Positions 9,201-15,844 of a DNA stretch of 32,070 bases are shown piece by piece; position 1 is the stretch's first letter, and the number at the start of each line of letters is the position of its first letter. This stretch comes from Dehalococcoidia bacterium (GTDB taxonomy: Bacteria; Chloroflexota; Dehalococcoidia; GIF9; AB-539-J10). Location of the stretch: assembly GCA_003562475.1 (NCBI GenBank), contig PWUU01000108.1:1-32070 (forward strand). The letters run 5' to 3'. A program made the translations under genes and the position numbers. The notes beneath the pieces are model-generated. The model saw nothing but the letters and a program-made list of their open reading frames with translations. It searched no databases and was not told where the DNA came from.

Positions 9201-9235
9201 AGAAAAAGAAGGGCCCTCCCACCGGGAGGGTCCTT
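9201..9235 (-). terminator. Intrinsic terminator (attenuator) between leader peptide and aroF
   Basis: On the minus strand AAGG-A-CCCTCCC pairs with GGGAGGG-C-CCTT around a 3-base GGT loop. This gives a GC-rich stem of 11 pairs with one A-C mismatch, directly followed by CTTTTTCT. It lies about 148 bases into the predicted transcript and 66 bases before the aroF ATG, so its default action would be to end transcription before the operon. Its 5' arm is also the 3' arm of an alternative antiterminator. Confidence 0.88.
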
Positions 9236-9293
9236 CTCTCTTGCTGTTACTGGTCTTCTACCTGTCTGCGCTACGCGATATGACCGCTCCCGG
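9222..9293 (-). promoter_or_regulatory. Antiterminator hairpin alternative to the aro attenuator
   Basis: The leader segment at 9293-9282 (CCGGGAG-C-GGTC) is complementary to 9232-9222 (GACCCTCCCGG): 7 pairs, one bulged C, then 4 pairs. The second arm is the same sequence needed for the 5' side of the terminator stem, so the two structures exclude each other. The first arm lies inside the leader-peptide reading frame, roughly 14-25 bases after the last aromatic codon. A ribosome stalled on those codons would leave it free, whereas one that reached the stop at 9273-9271 would cover it. A possible earlier 1:2 pairing (TTCCGG at 9342-9337 with CCGGGA) is weaker. Confidence 0.75.
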
Positions 9294-9351
9294 ACGAAAT
9301 CGGGCGATAAAAGTAATACCAGTAGACGAAGTACACCCGGAACGCGTTCAT
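9271..9351 (-). CDS. Aromatic-rich leader peptide of the aro operon (26 aa)
   Basis: A 26-codon frame from ATG (9351-9349) to TAG (9273-9271) on the minus strand, about 25 bases after the predicted transcription start. It contains 9 aromatic residues (3 Phe, 5 Tyr, 1 Trp): F4, Y7, F8 and an unbroken run Y-W-Y-Y-F-Y at residues 10-15, followed by a low-aromatic tail ending in H-I-A. An in-frame TGA lies four codons upstream, so this ATG is the first possible start. The Shine-Dalgarno is weak (GTGAG, 8 bases upstream). Position, composition and the downstream antiterminator/terminator pair are those of a transcription-attenuation leader sensing charged tRNA-Tyr, tRNA-Phe and perhaps tRNA-Trp. 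The peptide itself likely has no other function. Confidence 0.88.
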   Translation of the reverse strand: MNAFRVYFVYWYYFYRPISSGSGHIA

Positions 9352-9382
9352 CTCAGCAGCTCACGCAACAAGCTATAGTAAG

Positions 9383-9412
9383 ATTGTAGGGAGACACTGC
9401 CAGGATTGTCAA
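9383..9412 (-). promoter_or_regulatory. Sigma-70-type promoter of the aro operon
   Basis: Minus strand: a perfect -35 TTGACA (9412-9407), an 18-base spacer and -10 TACAAT (9388-9383). Transcription would start near 9376, about 25 bases before the leader-peptide ATG. No other comparable promoter lies between here and aroF, and no internal promoter is needed because all following junctions overlap or nearly abut. Confidence 0.85.
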
Positions 9413-9455
9413 GCTCCCCGCTCTCCACCAGGTTATCATGAGACGCGCTGGCGCC

Positions 9456-9484
9456 TTGACGAGTGTGCATCAATCCCATAGGCT
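9456..9484 (+). promoter_or_regulatory. Possible promoter for the ribF-tyrS-serA unit
   Basis: TTGACG (9456-9461), a 17-base spacer and TAGGCT (9479-9484). The -10 matches the consensus at only 3 of 6 positions. The rest of 9421-9569 shows no recognisable element; in particular I see no FMN-riboswitch core ahead of ribF. Confidence 0.3.
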
Positions 9485-9569
9485 ATGCAGCAAGCCCTGC
9501 AGAGTTGCTGTGCCATCCCACGGTCACAGCTCCTGAGGGAACAGTCGGTTTCATGTCACACACTCAGCT

Positions 9570-10514
9570 ATGAGCGCAGCACAGGAACTTGCCAAGTATA
9601 CGCCAGGCTCGCCAACACTGCTCACACTCGGAGTGTTCGATGGTGTACATCGAGGACACATCTCACTTATTGAGACACTGAGCCGGAGTGCGCATGCTCG
9701 GGGGCTGCTGCCGGGCATTGTGACATTCGCTCCTCACCCCGTGGAGGTGATTCGTCCGGGAACACACCTCCCGCTCCTCACGAGCCTCGAGGAGAGACTC
9801 GAGTTGCTCAGCACGTCTGGAATACCACTAATCGTACCACTTACCTTCACCCGCGACTTGAGCCGGTATGCTCCCGCCGAATTTATCCAGTTGTTGATCG
9901 AACATTTGCGGATGTCGGGAATGGTACTCGGACCCGACTTCACCATGGGAAAGGACCGCGCAGGGACTGTTCGAACGATCGAGGAACTGGGCCCGCAACT
10001 CGGATTCAGTGTCGAGGCAGTGCCACCCTACGTAATTGACGGTCAGGTGGTAAGCAGCACCGCAATACGAGATGCACTTGCTCTCGGTGACGTCGAGAGA
10101 GCTGCGCGCATGCTCGGGCGGCGCTTCAGTATCAGCGGCACAGTGGGTTCCGCCAACCATCGAGGTGCGTCTCTTGGCTTCCCCACCGCCAACCTCATCG
10201 TCTGCCCGAAGCGCGCGTTGCCTCGTGACGGGGTTTATGCTACCATCGCGCACATACTGAACAGGCAGTTCGGATCTGTCACCAACATCGGCTACCGACC
10301 CACCTTTGGCCGCACAGTACGCCTGGTGGAGACCCACATTCTCGATTTCGACGAACGCATCTACGGAGCCCCTCTCAAAGTCGAGTTCGTTGCCAGGCTC
10401 AGAGACGAGATTCGGTTCAACAGTCCCGAGATGCTCGTGGAGCAGATACATCGAGATGTGAAAGCAACCCGACATATTCTCGGAGCGAACGAATGCATCA
10501 CACGGGAAGGGTGA
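9570..10514 (+). CDS. ribF: Bifunctional riboflavin kinase / FAD synthetase
   Basis: Phosphorylates riboflavin to FMN and adenylylates FMN to FAD. The N-terminal nucleotidyltransferase domain shows GVFDGVHRGH (21-30, the HxGH-type motif), FAPHPVEV and VVSSTAIRDAL. The C-terminal kinase domain shows GTVGSANHRGASLGFPTANL, DGVYAT and NIGYRPTFG, then VETHILDFDERIYG. The 314-residue length is normal. There is no clear Shine-Dalgarno before the ATG at 9570. It is the first gene of a plus-strand unit running to serA and is divergent from the aro operon. Confidence 0.95.
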   Translation: MSAAQELAKYTPGSPTLLTLGVFDGVHRGHISLIETLSRSAHARGLLPGIVTFAPHPVEVIRPGTHLPLLTSLEERLELLSTSGIPLIVPLTFTRDLSRYAPAEFIQLLIEHLRMSGMVLGPDFTMGKDRAGTVRTIEELGPQLGFSVEAVPPYVIDGQVVSSTAIRDALALGDVERAARMLGRRFSISGTVGSANHRGASLGFPTANLIVCPKRALPRDGVYATIAHILNRQFGSVTNIGYRPTFGRTVRLVETHILDFDERIYGAPLKVEFVARLRDEIRFNSPEMLVEQIHRDVKATRHILGANECITREG

Positions 10515-11737
10515 CACTGCTGCGCGACCTGCCGGCATCGAGGCGTGATTTCCTGTTGCGCCGAGGCGTTGCGGAAATAATCCCGGAATCGGAGTTCATC
10601 GATCGCCTTAATACCGGCGTGCCGGCCCGGCTCAAGGAGGGATTTGACCCGAGTTCTCCCGACATCCACCTCGGCCACGTGGTTGGTTTGCGCAAGCTAC
10701 GGCAACTCCAGGAATTGGGCCACGAGGTCATTCTCATCGTCGGTAACTGGACGGCAAGGATCGGCGATCCCAGCGGACAGTCCGCCACCAGGCCGATGCT
10801 CACCGAGGAACAGATAGAGCAGAACGCACACACATACATGGAACAGTTCTTCAAGGTGGTGGACAAGGACCACACCGAGGTTCGATGGCAGACAGAATGG
10901 TTCTCCGGGTTCAACCTCGATACGGTCATCCGCCTCACCGCCCGTTTCACCATTGCCCAGATACTGGCGCGGGAAGATTTCAACAAGCGCTACAGCTCGG
11001 GTACTCCGATCTCCCTGTGTGAGACCCTGTACCCGCTCCTGCAGGCATACGATTCGTACGCCATCGACTCGGATGTCGAATTCGGCGGGACGGATCAGAA
11101 GTTCAACTGCCTCCTGGGCCGCGAACTGCAGCAGATGATGGGACAGAACCCTCAACAGGTTTTTCTCACCCCTATCCTCATCGGTACCGACGGCAAGAGC
11201 AAGATGAGCAAGAGCCTGGGGAACTACATCGGGGTCGCCGAGCCACCCCAGCAGATGTACGGAAAAGTCATGTCCCTGGACGATAGCCTCATACTGGACT
11301 ACTTTGAACTGGTCACCGATATATCCACCGACGAGCTGGAAGAGATGCGCAACGAGTTCGCGACGGGCAGCGCAAATCCGATGCTCGCAAAGAAGCACCT
11401 GGCTCGTGAGATAACGGGTCAGTTTCACGGAACCGAAGCAGCAGCCCGAGCGGAAGAACACTTCACGCGGGTGCATCAACGGCACGAGCTTCCCGACGAC
11501 ATACCCGAGGTATTCTTCGAGGGCGTACCCGAGGGGGACGGGATCGTTAGAGTGGACCTTACACGCCCGCTCGTGACCGGCGGTTATGTGAAAAGCGCCG
11601 GTGAACTCAAACGTCTGGTCGCTCAGAATGCAGTGGCACTCGATGGGAACCGAATTGACGAGGTGAGCGTTCCCGTCAGGGACGGCTCGGTGGTGAAGCT
11701 GGGGAGACGTGTATTCGTCCGGGTGAGGGTCACGTAA
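10493..11737 (+). CDS. tyrS: Tyrosyl-tRNA synthetase
   Basis: Charges tRNA-Tyr. The 414-residue class I enzyme has the HIGH-type motif HLGH at 59-62, GDPSGQSATRP, the substrate segment FGGTDQKFN, KMSKS at 237-241 and a C-terminal S4-like RNA-binding domain from about residue 350. The HLGH/KMSKS pattern with the long GDPSG segment is that of the TyrZ/TyrS2 branch. The ATG at 10493 has GGAG 7 bases upstream and overlaps ribF by 22 bases. A GTG at 10511 also overlaps the ribF stop, but its purine-rich stretch is too close to serve it. It sits divergently beside the Phe/Tyr biosynthetic operon. Confidence 0.95.
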   Translation: MHHTGRVTLLRDLPASRRDFLLRRGVAEIIPESEFIDRLNTGVPARLKEGFDPSSPDIHLGHVVGLRKLRQLQELGHEVILIVGNWTARIGDPSGQSATRPMLTEEQIEQNAHTYMEQFFKVVDKDHTEVRWQTEWFSGFNLDTVIRLTARFTIAQILAREDFNKRYSSGTPISLCETLYPLLQAYDSYAIDSDVEFGGTDQKFNCLLGRELQQMMGQNPQQVFLTPILIGTDGKSKMSKSLGNYIGVAEPPQQMYGKVMSLDDSLILDYFELVTDISTDELEEMRNEFATGSANPMLAKKHLAREITGQFHGTEAAARAEEHFTRVHQRHELPDDIPEVFFEGVPEGDGIVRVDLTRPLVTGGYVKSAGELKRLVAQNAVALDGNRIDEVSVPVRDGSVVKLGRRVFVRVRVT

Positions 11738-11781
11738 ATCAGGAGCGACAGACCGTATACAGACTTCAGGATCGTGTGGCC

Positions 11782-12102
11782 ATGCAGCTACGAATTCCCG
11801 GACCAACCCGCTGCCTCTCTGAGGCGCTTGAAGCGTCTCCGGTGCGGATGATCAACCACACGCGCAAGGAGTTCACCGTCTTCATCGAGCGAGTGGCGGA
11901 GGCGGCCAAGGCCTACAGTACTGAGGCCCACCGGCTCGAGTTCGAATGGGGACAAGTCTTACTTGCCGACGACCGGAGCTCTCTGGGTGAGAGGATGTTC
12001 CATGACAAACAGCTCGGCGACGTCACGGTCGAGGAGTTTCAAGAGCTGGTTCAAGCGCTCCCGGACGCGCTGCCGCCTGCGACGGGAGGGGGACAGAGAT
12101 GA
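11782..12102 (+). CDS. Internally deleted class V aminotransferase remnant (probable pseudogene with intact frame)
   Basis: A 106-residue frame. Residues about 3-45 look like the N-terminus of SgaA/SerC-type class V aminotransferases (LRIPGPT, MINH, then an EF followed by a helix). Residues about 55-98 look like that family's C-terminal domain (GQVLLADDRSSLGERMF, then GDVTVEEFQELVQAL). Some 250 residues are missing in between, including the PLP-binding Lys and the Gly-rich phosphate-binding region, so transaminase activity is not possible. The frame survives and its TGA overlaps the serA ATG (ATGA). A GTG at 11776 is an alternative start. In related genomes a full-length aminotransferase precedes serA and supplies phosphoserine or serine. 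A small real protein or an assembly deletion are alternatives. Confidence 0.6.
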   Translation: MQLRIPGPTRCLSEALEASPVRMINHTRKEFTVFIERVAEAAKAYSTEAHRLEFEWGQVLLADDRSSLGERMFHDKQLGDVTVEEFQELVQALPDALPPATGGGQR

Positions 12103-13676
12103 GGGTGCTCGTAGCTGAGCCCATTGCCGATGAAGGGGTCGATCGACTCAAGCGGTTCGCCTCGGTGAACGTGAGAACGAAGCTGTCGACCGAGGAACTC
12201 TGCAATGAGGTACAACACTACGACGCTCTTGTTGTGAGGAGCCAGACGAGGGTCACCGCCGAGGTCATCGAGCACGGCCGAAACCTGCGTGTGATCGGGC
12301 GTGCCGGTGTCGGTGTCGACAACATCGACGTCGAGGCCGCCACACGGTGCGGCATCGTCGTTGTTAACGCACCGGCCGGCAACACCGTCTCCGCTGCGGA
12401 GCACACTATGGCGTTGATGCTGGCGCTCGCGCGCAACGTAACCGAGGCAGATGCCGAGATGCGCAAGGGTGTGTGGGCCCGCAGCAGATTAATGGGTACT
12501 GAACTCAGGAACAAGACTCTTGGCATCATCGGGCTGGGACACATTGGGACACAGGTAGCACTGAGAGCTCAAGCGTTTGAGATGCACACCATTGCCTGCG
12601 ACCCGTTCGTCTCGGCCGAGTACGCGAAATCCTTCAGGGTGACCCTTGTGCAGCTTGAACAACTGATCAGTCAGGCCGATTACATCACGCTTCACATCCC
12701 ACTGACTGCAGCGACGAAGAACCTCATAGGCCAAGCCGAACTGGAGCTCATGAAGCCGAGCATCCGCATCATCAACTGCGCTCGTGGTGGAGTGGTCGAT
12801 GAAGCTGCGATTGCAGCCGCTCTGCAAGAGGGAAGAATCGCTGGTGCCGCCTTTGACGTGTTCAGCGAGGAACCGCCTACAGACAGCCCTCTCCTGACAG
12901 CGCCCAGGTGCATTCTCTCACCTCATCTCGGCGCATCAACCTTCGAGGCACAGACCAGCGTGTCCCTCGACATCGCGGACCAGGTCATCGCAGTCCTGGA
13001 AGGACAAATGAGCAAGTATGCGGTCAACGCGCCCCACGCCTCCACCGAGATCATGCCCTACGTGCGCATGAGCACCACAGTCGGCAGTTTTGCCAGCCAG
13101 CTCATGGAGGGACAGATGCAGAAGGTCAACGTCCGGTTTTCCGGTGACTTGCAGCAGGATAGCTACGAGCCGCTGAAAGCCGGCGTCATCAGCGGCATCC
13201 TGCATGAGGCCACAGAGGAGCGCGTCAATCTTGTGAACGCAGAGCTTGTCGCCCGTCGGCGAGGCCTCAAGGTGGTCGAGGAATTCGAACCTGAATGCGG
13301 GAACTACTCAAACCTCCTGACAGTCACGCTGGAAACAGACACGGGAACCACATCGGTGTCGGGAACGGTCCGGGACGGACAAACACGTATCGTGCGGGTT
13401 AACGAATTCTGGATGGATATCAGCCTCACGGAGCGACATTTTCTTCTCTGTGACCACATCGATGGACCCGGACTCGTGGGAGCCATAGGTACCGTACTAG
13501 GACAGGCAGCCATTAATATCAGTTCCATGCACCTGAGCCGGCTTACTCCACGAGGCAAAGCCCTGTTCGTGATGGCCCTAGATGAGCCATTGGGCGAGGC
13601 ACAGCGGAATATCATTCTGGCGATCCCCAATATTCACACCGCCAGAACGGTGAGTGTTACCGACTGGCTCCCCTAA
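12099..13676 (+). CDS. serA: D-3-phosphoglycerate dehydrogenase, long ACT-containing form
   Basis: Oxidises 3-phosphoglycerate to 3-phosphohydroxypyruvate, opening serine synthesis. In 525 residues: GRAGVGVDNID (67-77), the NAD-binding GLGHIG (145-150), catalytic Arg in CARGG (about 229), Glu near 258 and His in SPHLGAS (276). An intervening domain (about 320-445) and a C-terminal ACT domain (about 450-525, DGPGLVGAIGTVLGQAAINISSM) follow, so serine feedback is likely. A GGGAGGGGG ribosome-binding site precedes the ATG. The stop overlaps by 4 bases the stop of the convergent DUF1015 gene. Confidence 0.96.
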   Translation: MRVLVAEPIADEGVDRLKRFASVNVRTKLSTEELCNEVQHYDALVVRSQTRVTAEVIEHGRNLRVIGRAGVGVDNIDVEAATRCGIVVVNAPAGNTVSAAEHTMALMLALARNVTEADAEMRKGVWARSRLMGTELRNKTLGIIGLGHIGTQVALRAQAFEMHTIACDPFVSAEYAKSFRVTLVQLEQLISQADYITLHIPLTAATKNLIGQAELELMKPSIRIINCARGGVVDEAAIAAALQEGRIAGAAFDVFSEEPPTDSPLLTAPRCILSPHLGASTFEAQTSVSLDIADQVIAVLEGQMSKYAVNAPHASTEIMPYVRMSTTVGSFASQLMEGQMQKVNVRFSGDLQQDSYEPLKAGVISGILHEATEERVNLVNAELVARRRGLKVVEEFEPECGNYSNLLTVTLETDTGTTSVSGTVRDGQTRIVRVNEFWMDISLTERHFLLCDHIDGPGLVGAIGTVLGQAAINISSMHLSRLTPRGKALFVMALDEPLGEAQRNIILAIPNIHTARTVSVTDWLP

Positions 13677-14977
13677 TCCAGTGGATACGCGACCAGCCCC
13701 GTGGGGGGTTTGGGGTAGAAGTAGGTCGACTTGCGGGGCATCCGTTCCTTCTGATCGGCTATCTTCTTGACCAGCAACGGGTGTGCTGGAGCCAACAGGA
13801 AGGCCATCTGCGCCTCTCCGGCCCGAACACTGCGAACGACTTCACCGAGATCCGGGCTGTAGGCTACTCCCTCGCCATCAGGATTCACCTCAAGAATCTT
13901 CGCCATCATGACATGGTTGAGTACACTGACGTTGAAGGTACGATACTCGCTCGAGTGCGCACCGGCAATCTCAGCACCGAGATCCACTCCAGGCTTCGGT
14001 CGCAACTCACCGATGAAGCCATCTCTCAGACCTGCCACTGCTATCATCGCCATCTCGCCCACTGGCGCATCGCGCGCGAGCGCCGCCTCCAGGGGCACGT
14101 AGTCAATGGTGAAGTAAGAACTGAGTCGTCGCTCGATCTCAGTGGCACCTGGCAATGGTAGCCCTGAGAGCACCCTGTAGATCGGAGAGATGAACAGTCC
14201 GGGGTCATTGAACGCAGTGAGCGTCATTGGAATGAAATCGTAGGAACGCTGAACTGCAGAATCGTCCCCGTCTCTTTCCCGGCGTTCGGCCCGATACAGG
14301 AGCGCCGTCTCGTATCGGTGATGCCCGTCTGCGATGTAGATTAAGCGAGCCACAAACGCCTGCTGGATGCGGCTCCATATGGCCTCATCGCGAATTACCC
14401 GAAGTCTGTGACCATCACCAGATCCACTCGCCTCGAGAAGAGAAGTGTTTTCCACCGCCTCATCCAGGAGCCGGGCGATAACGCCTTCGCCATCGTCGTA
14501 GAGGCCGAGCGGATAGCTAAAACTGGCCTGACATGCTCGCATCAACTCGAGACGATCTTGCTTCGCCTTCGTCCCCGTGAGCTCATGGGGATACACTCCC
14601 TGGTACCACGGCCGCAGGCGAACGGCGGCAATCAGCCCCCTCCGCACGTGGCGTCTCCCCCGGAACTCAAACGAATGGTCATGCACATACAGCGCCGGAC
14701 TGGAGTCTCTCACAAGTATGCCGTCCCGCATCCACTGACGATAAATGGTGGCAGCATCTCTGTACTTCTCCAGTTCGTCACACCCGTCACCGGTTGGCAA
14801 GGGGTGCTCAAGCCGGATCACGTTGAACGGGCTCCTGCCATACAGCTCACGCTGCTGAGGAGCATCGATGATATCGTAAGGCGGACAGAGAAGCGAAGAA
14901 AGATCGCCTGCAACCGCCACGTCGTACCTGATGCCGCGAAACGGACGTATCTCAGCTGAAGGATTACATTGCGACAT
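13673..14977 (-). CDS. DUF1015-family protein, function unknown
   Basis: A 434-residue protein recognised as DUF1015 from its N-terminus (PFRGIRYD, LLCPPYDII, SPFNVIRLEHP) and a central IADGHHRYETAL motif (about residues 214-225). No transmembrane segments or signal peptide are evident. The DGHHR motif resembles the nucleotide-binding motif of ParB-type folds, including archaeal free-serine kinase SerK; this is a motif impression only. Its 3' end overlaps that of serA, consistent with the frequent linkage of DUF1015 to serine-synthesis genes. I set the start at the ATG at 14977, where similarity begins; an in-frame GTG at 15034 would add 19 residues. A 14-base palindrome ends one base before the ATG. 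Confidence 0.85.
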   Translation of the reverse strand: MSQCNPSAEIRPFRGIRYDVAVAGDLSSLLCPPYDIIDAPQQRELYGRSPFNVIRLEHPLPTGDGCDELEKYRDAATIYRQWMRDGILVRDSSPALYVHDHSFEFRGRRHVRRGLIAAVRLRPWYQGVYPHELTGTKAKQDRLELMRACQASFSYPLGLYDDGEGVIARLLDEAVENTSLLEASGSGDGHRLRVIRDEAIWSRIQQAFVARLIYIADGHHRYETALLYRAERRERDGDDSAVQRSYDFIPMTLTAFNDPGLFISPIYRVLSGLPLPGATEIERRLSSYFTIDYVPLEAALARDAPVGEMAMIAVAGLRDGFIGELRPKPGVDLGAEIAGAHSSEYRTFNVSVLNHVMMAKILEVNPDGEGVAYSPDLGEVVRSVRAGEAQMAFLLAPAHPLLVKKIADQKERMPRKSTYFYPKPPTGLVAYPLD

Positions 14978-14978
14978 T

Positions 14979-14992
14979 GTGGTAGCTACCAC
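14979..14992. repeat. Perfect 14-bp palindrome abutting the DUF1015 start
   Basis: GTGGTAGCTACCAC reads the same on both strands and ends one base before the DUF1015 ATG. As DNA it could be a dimeric-regulator site; as RNA it would form a short hairpin over the ribosome-binding region. No regulator gene is adjacent. The rest of 14978-15066 shows nothing recognisable. Confidence 0.4.
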
Positions 14993-15066
14993 CCTCGAGG
15001 ACCGAAAGAACCCTCGCCCGGGAGACCAGGACACCGTACCGGGAAGACAGGGCTATCGCTCGGGCG

Positions 15067-15516
15067 CTATGGACCCGAAAGCAGCTCAGTTACCACTTCG
15101 TTGACCTCTTTGCCGTCGGCTTTGCCCTTGACCATCGGCATCAGGTGGGACATCACCTTGCCCTTGTCTTTCGGACCATGCGCGCCCACAGCAGCGATCG
15201 CATCCCGAGCGGCCTGTACAATCTCTTCCCGGGTCATCTGAGCGGGGAGATACTCCTTGATGACTGCCAGTGCTGCCTCTTCTGCAGCCACAAGGTCACT
15301 TCTGTTACCTGCGCGGAAGGCGTCTATGCTCTCGCCGCGCCGTCTTGCTTCGCGGGAGAGGACATCAATGACCTCAGTATCGTCCAGTGCGCGCATCCGC
15401 GCCTTCTCTTCGTTTCTGCACTCGGCGAGGAGGACACGGAGGATGGATAGTCTACAGGAGTCTCTCTGCCTGAGCGCCAGCTTCAGGTCATCACGCAGAC
15501 TGTCCTGCAAGCCCAT
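15067..15516 (-). CDS. yqeY: GatB/YqeY domain protein
   Basis: A 149-residue stand-alone YqeY protein, related to the C-terminal helical domain of the GatB amidotransferase subunit. Recognised from LRDDLKLALRQRD, LSILRVLLAECRN, EEAALAVIKEYLPAQM and the C-terminal GPKDKGKVMSHLMPMVKGKADG motif, which matches the tRNA-binding tail of GatB. The exact function is not established. It begins 8 bases after rpsU, the usual rpsU-yqeY arrangement. Confidence 0.9.
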   Translation of the reverse strand: MGLQDSLRDDLKLALRQRDSCRLSILRVLLAECRNEEKARMRALDDTEVIDVLSREARRRGESIDAFRAGNRSDLVAAEEAALAVIKEYLPAQMTREEIVQAARDAIAAVGAHGPKDKGKVMSHLMPMVKGKADGKEVNEVVTELLSGP

Positions 15517-15524
15517 GGAAGAAC

Positions 15525-15701
15525 CTAGCGCGAACTCTTGCGCTTCTTAACCGCTTCCTTCTTCTTTCGGGCCGCACTCGGCTTCTCATAGAATCTGCGC
15601 CTTCGGACCTCAGCCAGTATCCTATCAGTTTCCACCTGCTTGCCGAAGCGGCGCAGCATGCTTTCGAAGCTCTCACCGGAACCTAATCTCACGTTAGCCA
15701 T
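15525..15701 (-). CDS. rpsU: 30S ribosomal protein S21
   Basis: A 58-residue basic protein of the small ribosomal subunit. The N-terminus MANVRLGSGESFESMLRRFG and the middle RRRRFYEKPSAARKKKEA are diagnostic of bS21. It lies in a different frame from a longer spurious minus-strand frame over the same bases. The ATG is at 15701-15699, with no Shine-Dalgarno, and the -10 box ends only 12 bases upstream, so the mRNA would have almost no 5' leader. yqeY follows directly. Confidence 0.94.
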   Translation of the reverse strand: MANVRLGSGESFESMLRRFGKQVETDRILAEVRRRRFYEKPSAARKKKEAVKKRKSSR

Positions 15702-15713
15702 AATACGCCCGCA

Positions 15714-15743
15714 ATTCTACTTCCGCAGCCACAGTCATGTCAA
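15714..15743 (-). promoter_or_regulatory. Promoter of rpsU-yqeY
   Basis: Minus strand TTGACA (15743-15738), 18-base spacer, TAGAAT (15719-15714). Predicted transcription start is about 15708-15706, 5-7 bases before the rpsU ATG. The rest of 15702-15844 contains only this promoter and an inverted repeat. Confidence 0.8.
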
Positions 15744-15781
15744 CATGAAGCAAGATCCAGCGGCACAGCTGCGCCAGGTGC

Positions 15782-15801
15782 GAGGTGCACTCGCGCACCT
15801 C
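15782..15801. repeat. Inverted repeat between fabG and the rpsU promoter
   Basis: GAGGTGC and GCACCTC, 7-base perfect arms around a 6-base loop, nested in a larger imperfect GGTGCG/CGCACC symmetry. It lies downstream of the fabG stop and upstream of the rpsU promoter. There is no U-run, so it is not a standard intrinsic terminator, but it is the only structure available to end the fab transcript. Confidence 0.35.
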
Positions 15802-15844
15802 CACCGTCACATCCAGGGTCTGGCATACTCCGACTTTCTCTCTG

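Noticed and set aside
9201-9412. T-box riboswitch in the aro leader
   Set aside because: There is no T-box core before the terminator; the aromatic leader peptide and the antiterminator explain the region better.
9421-9569. FMN riboswitch upstream of ribF
   Set aside because: None of the conserved FMN-element stretches can be seen.
10697-11806. A 369-codon minus-strand open frame opposite tyrS
   Set aside because: It lies wholly antisense to an intact tyrS with all class I motifs, and its translation shows no recognisable domain; it is a shadow frame from the GC-rich codon pattern.
15491-15676. A 61-codon minus-strand frame over rpsU
   Set aside because: It is out of frame with the diagnostic bS21 sequence at 15525-15701.
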